From positions 2,666,001-2,730,000 of the forward strand of contig NZ_LS999521.1 of the NCBI RefSeq assembly GCF_900520355.1: 64,000 nt of DNA. Direction: 5' to 3'. Shown here piece after piece: positions 63,571 through 64,000 of this stretch (the stretch's first letter is position 1; each line of letters starts with the position of its first letter). Origin of the DNA: Acinetobacter calcoaceticus (GTDB taxonomy: Bacteria > Pseudomonadota > Gammaproteobacteria > Pseudomonadales > Moraxellaceae). The position numbers were made by a program, and so were the translations under genes. The notes under the pieces were generated by a model. The model saw only the letters and a list, made by a program, of their open reading frames with translations, did no database searches and was not told the DNA's origin.

Positions 63571-64000
63571 CTACCCTAGAGTAATTAAAAAATAATCTAA
63601 CAACCTTTCTCTTTCATCTGGCTTGTTTGGATCTAAAAGCTGAACCATTGCCCCATCAATCACAAATAAAAACATGTGTGCATCTTGTTTTGAAGCATTT
63701 ACATGGGTTGCTAAAAGCAAATTATAGATTTCATTGATGAACCAGTTTCGATATTCAACGACCACCTGATACGCCTTTGGATGTGTCTTTGAAATCTCAA
63801 AAATAGCTTTAAAAGGCAAATGGTAGAGCCCTTCTAAATCGGCATGTAAAAAGTAAATTTTGCGAAGCTTTTCAAGCAGCGTTAAGTCTTTTTGAACATA
63901 GATGATTGAAAGCACTTCTTGTTTTAGACCATCTTTTTGGAAAGTCAGGCTCATTTCAATCAGCCTTTCTTTTGAGTGAAAGTAATTATAAAAAGTGGCT
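63571..64000 (-). CDS. TetR family regulator, 5' end cut by the window
   Basis: The frame is open to the window edge. The most upstream residues, ATFYNYFHSKERLIE, are the end of the TetR recognition helix region (usually [ST]xxYxHFxxKExL), so the first ~40 residues lie outside. The visible remainder is an all-helical ligand/dimer domain. An internal ATG at 63954 is not the true start. The target genes are unknown. Confidence 0.8.
   Translation of the reverse strand, partial: ATFYNYFHSKERLIEMSLTFQKDGLKQEVLSIIYVQKDLTLLEKLRKIYFLHADLEGLYHLPFKAIFEISKTHPKAYQVVVEYRNWFINEIYNLLLATHVNASKQDAHMFLFVIDGAMVQLLDPNKPDERERLLDYFLITLG

Overview
The window looks like chromosomal DNA of an Acinetobacter, most likely of the calcoaceticus-baumannii complex. 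It has low GC, AT-rich intergenic stretches and OprD-type porins. It carries a hydroxycinnamate (hca) cluster and a vanillate (van) cluster organised as I remember from Acinetobacter baylyi, and an ornithine/arginine succinyltransferase locus. It is dense catabolic DNA. I saw no rRNA or tRNA genes, insertion sequences, phage genes or CRISPR arrays.

Layout. (1) 1-10.2 kb: a redox cluster with two Baeyer-Villiger type flavin monooxygenases, two short-chain dehydrogenases, an HSL-type esterase, a GMC oxidoreductase, a methyltransferase, an AraC/VirS-like regulator and part of a metal-dependent hydrolase. Its right half resembles the mycobacterial mymA/virS operon. (2) 10.2-12.4 kb: an OsmC-YcaO fusion protein. 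(3) 12.7-22.8 kb: a vanillate region with porin and transporter genes (vanP/vanK-like), a divergent arylsulfatase, a lipoprotein formylglycine-generating enzyme and a frameshifted porin, then vanA, vanB and a GntR-type vanR. (4) 22.9-34.5 kb: hydroxycinnamate catabolism with hcaR, hcaK, the hydratase-aldolase, vanillin-type dehydrogenase, CoA ligase, acyl-CoA dehydrogenase, porin, a secreted DUF3237 protein, a thioesterase and a chlorogenate-type esterase. (5) 34.6-42.9 kb: a complete glucarate/galactarate route to 2-oxoglutarate with a FadR-type regulator. (6) 43-47 kb: an EamA exporter, an AraC regulator divergent from a coniferyl-aldehyde-type dehydrogenase, and an orphan small gene. (7) 47.3-52.0 kb: permease, succinyltransferase, aminotransferase and a divergent Lrp regulator, an ast-like ornithine/arginine locus. 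(8) 52.4-60.7 kb: an amine-catabolic region with aminobutyraldehyde dehydrogenase, tandem NTF2 protein, GntR regulator, cytoplasmic Cache-domain protein, APC permease and PuuB-like oxidase, followed by an AroP-like permease. (9) 61-64 kb: a zinc-ribbon/glycine-zipper protein, three lipoproteins (CsgG/DUF4810/DUF799) and a truncated TetR gene.

How the parts fit. Chlorogenate and ferulate are opened by the hca genes to vanillin and then vanillate, which VanAB demethylates to protocatechuate. I found two operator families that tie the modules together. Copies of a GGATCC-centred palindrome, one identical to the known GntR-type VanR operator, lie before vanAB and between vanK and the sulfatase. 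A 13-bp quasi-palindrome (TNAGTTNAACTNA) lies on both sides of the hcaK/hcaA divergent promoter and twice before the sulfatase operon. This suggests that the sulfatase, its periplasm-facing activating enzyme and the porin form an uncharacterised module for sulfated hydroxycinnamates or vanillate, wired into lignin-monomer catabolism. I regard that as the most interesting hypothesis in the window. All hairpins, operators and family calls were read by eye, without database searches or folding calculations.
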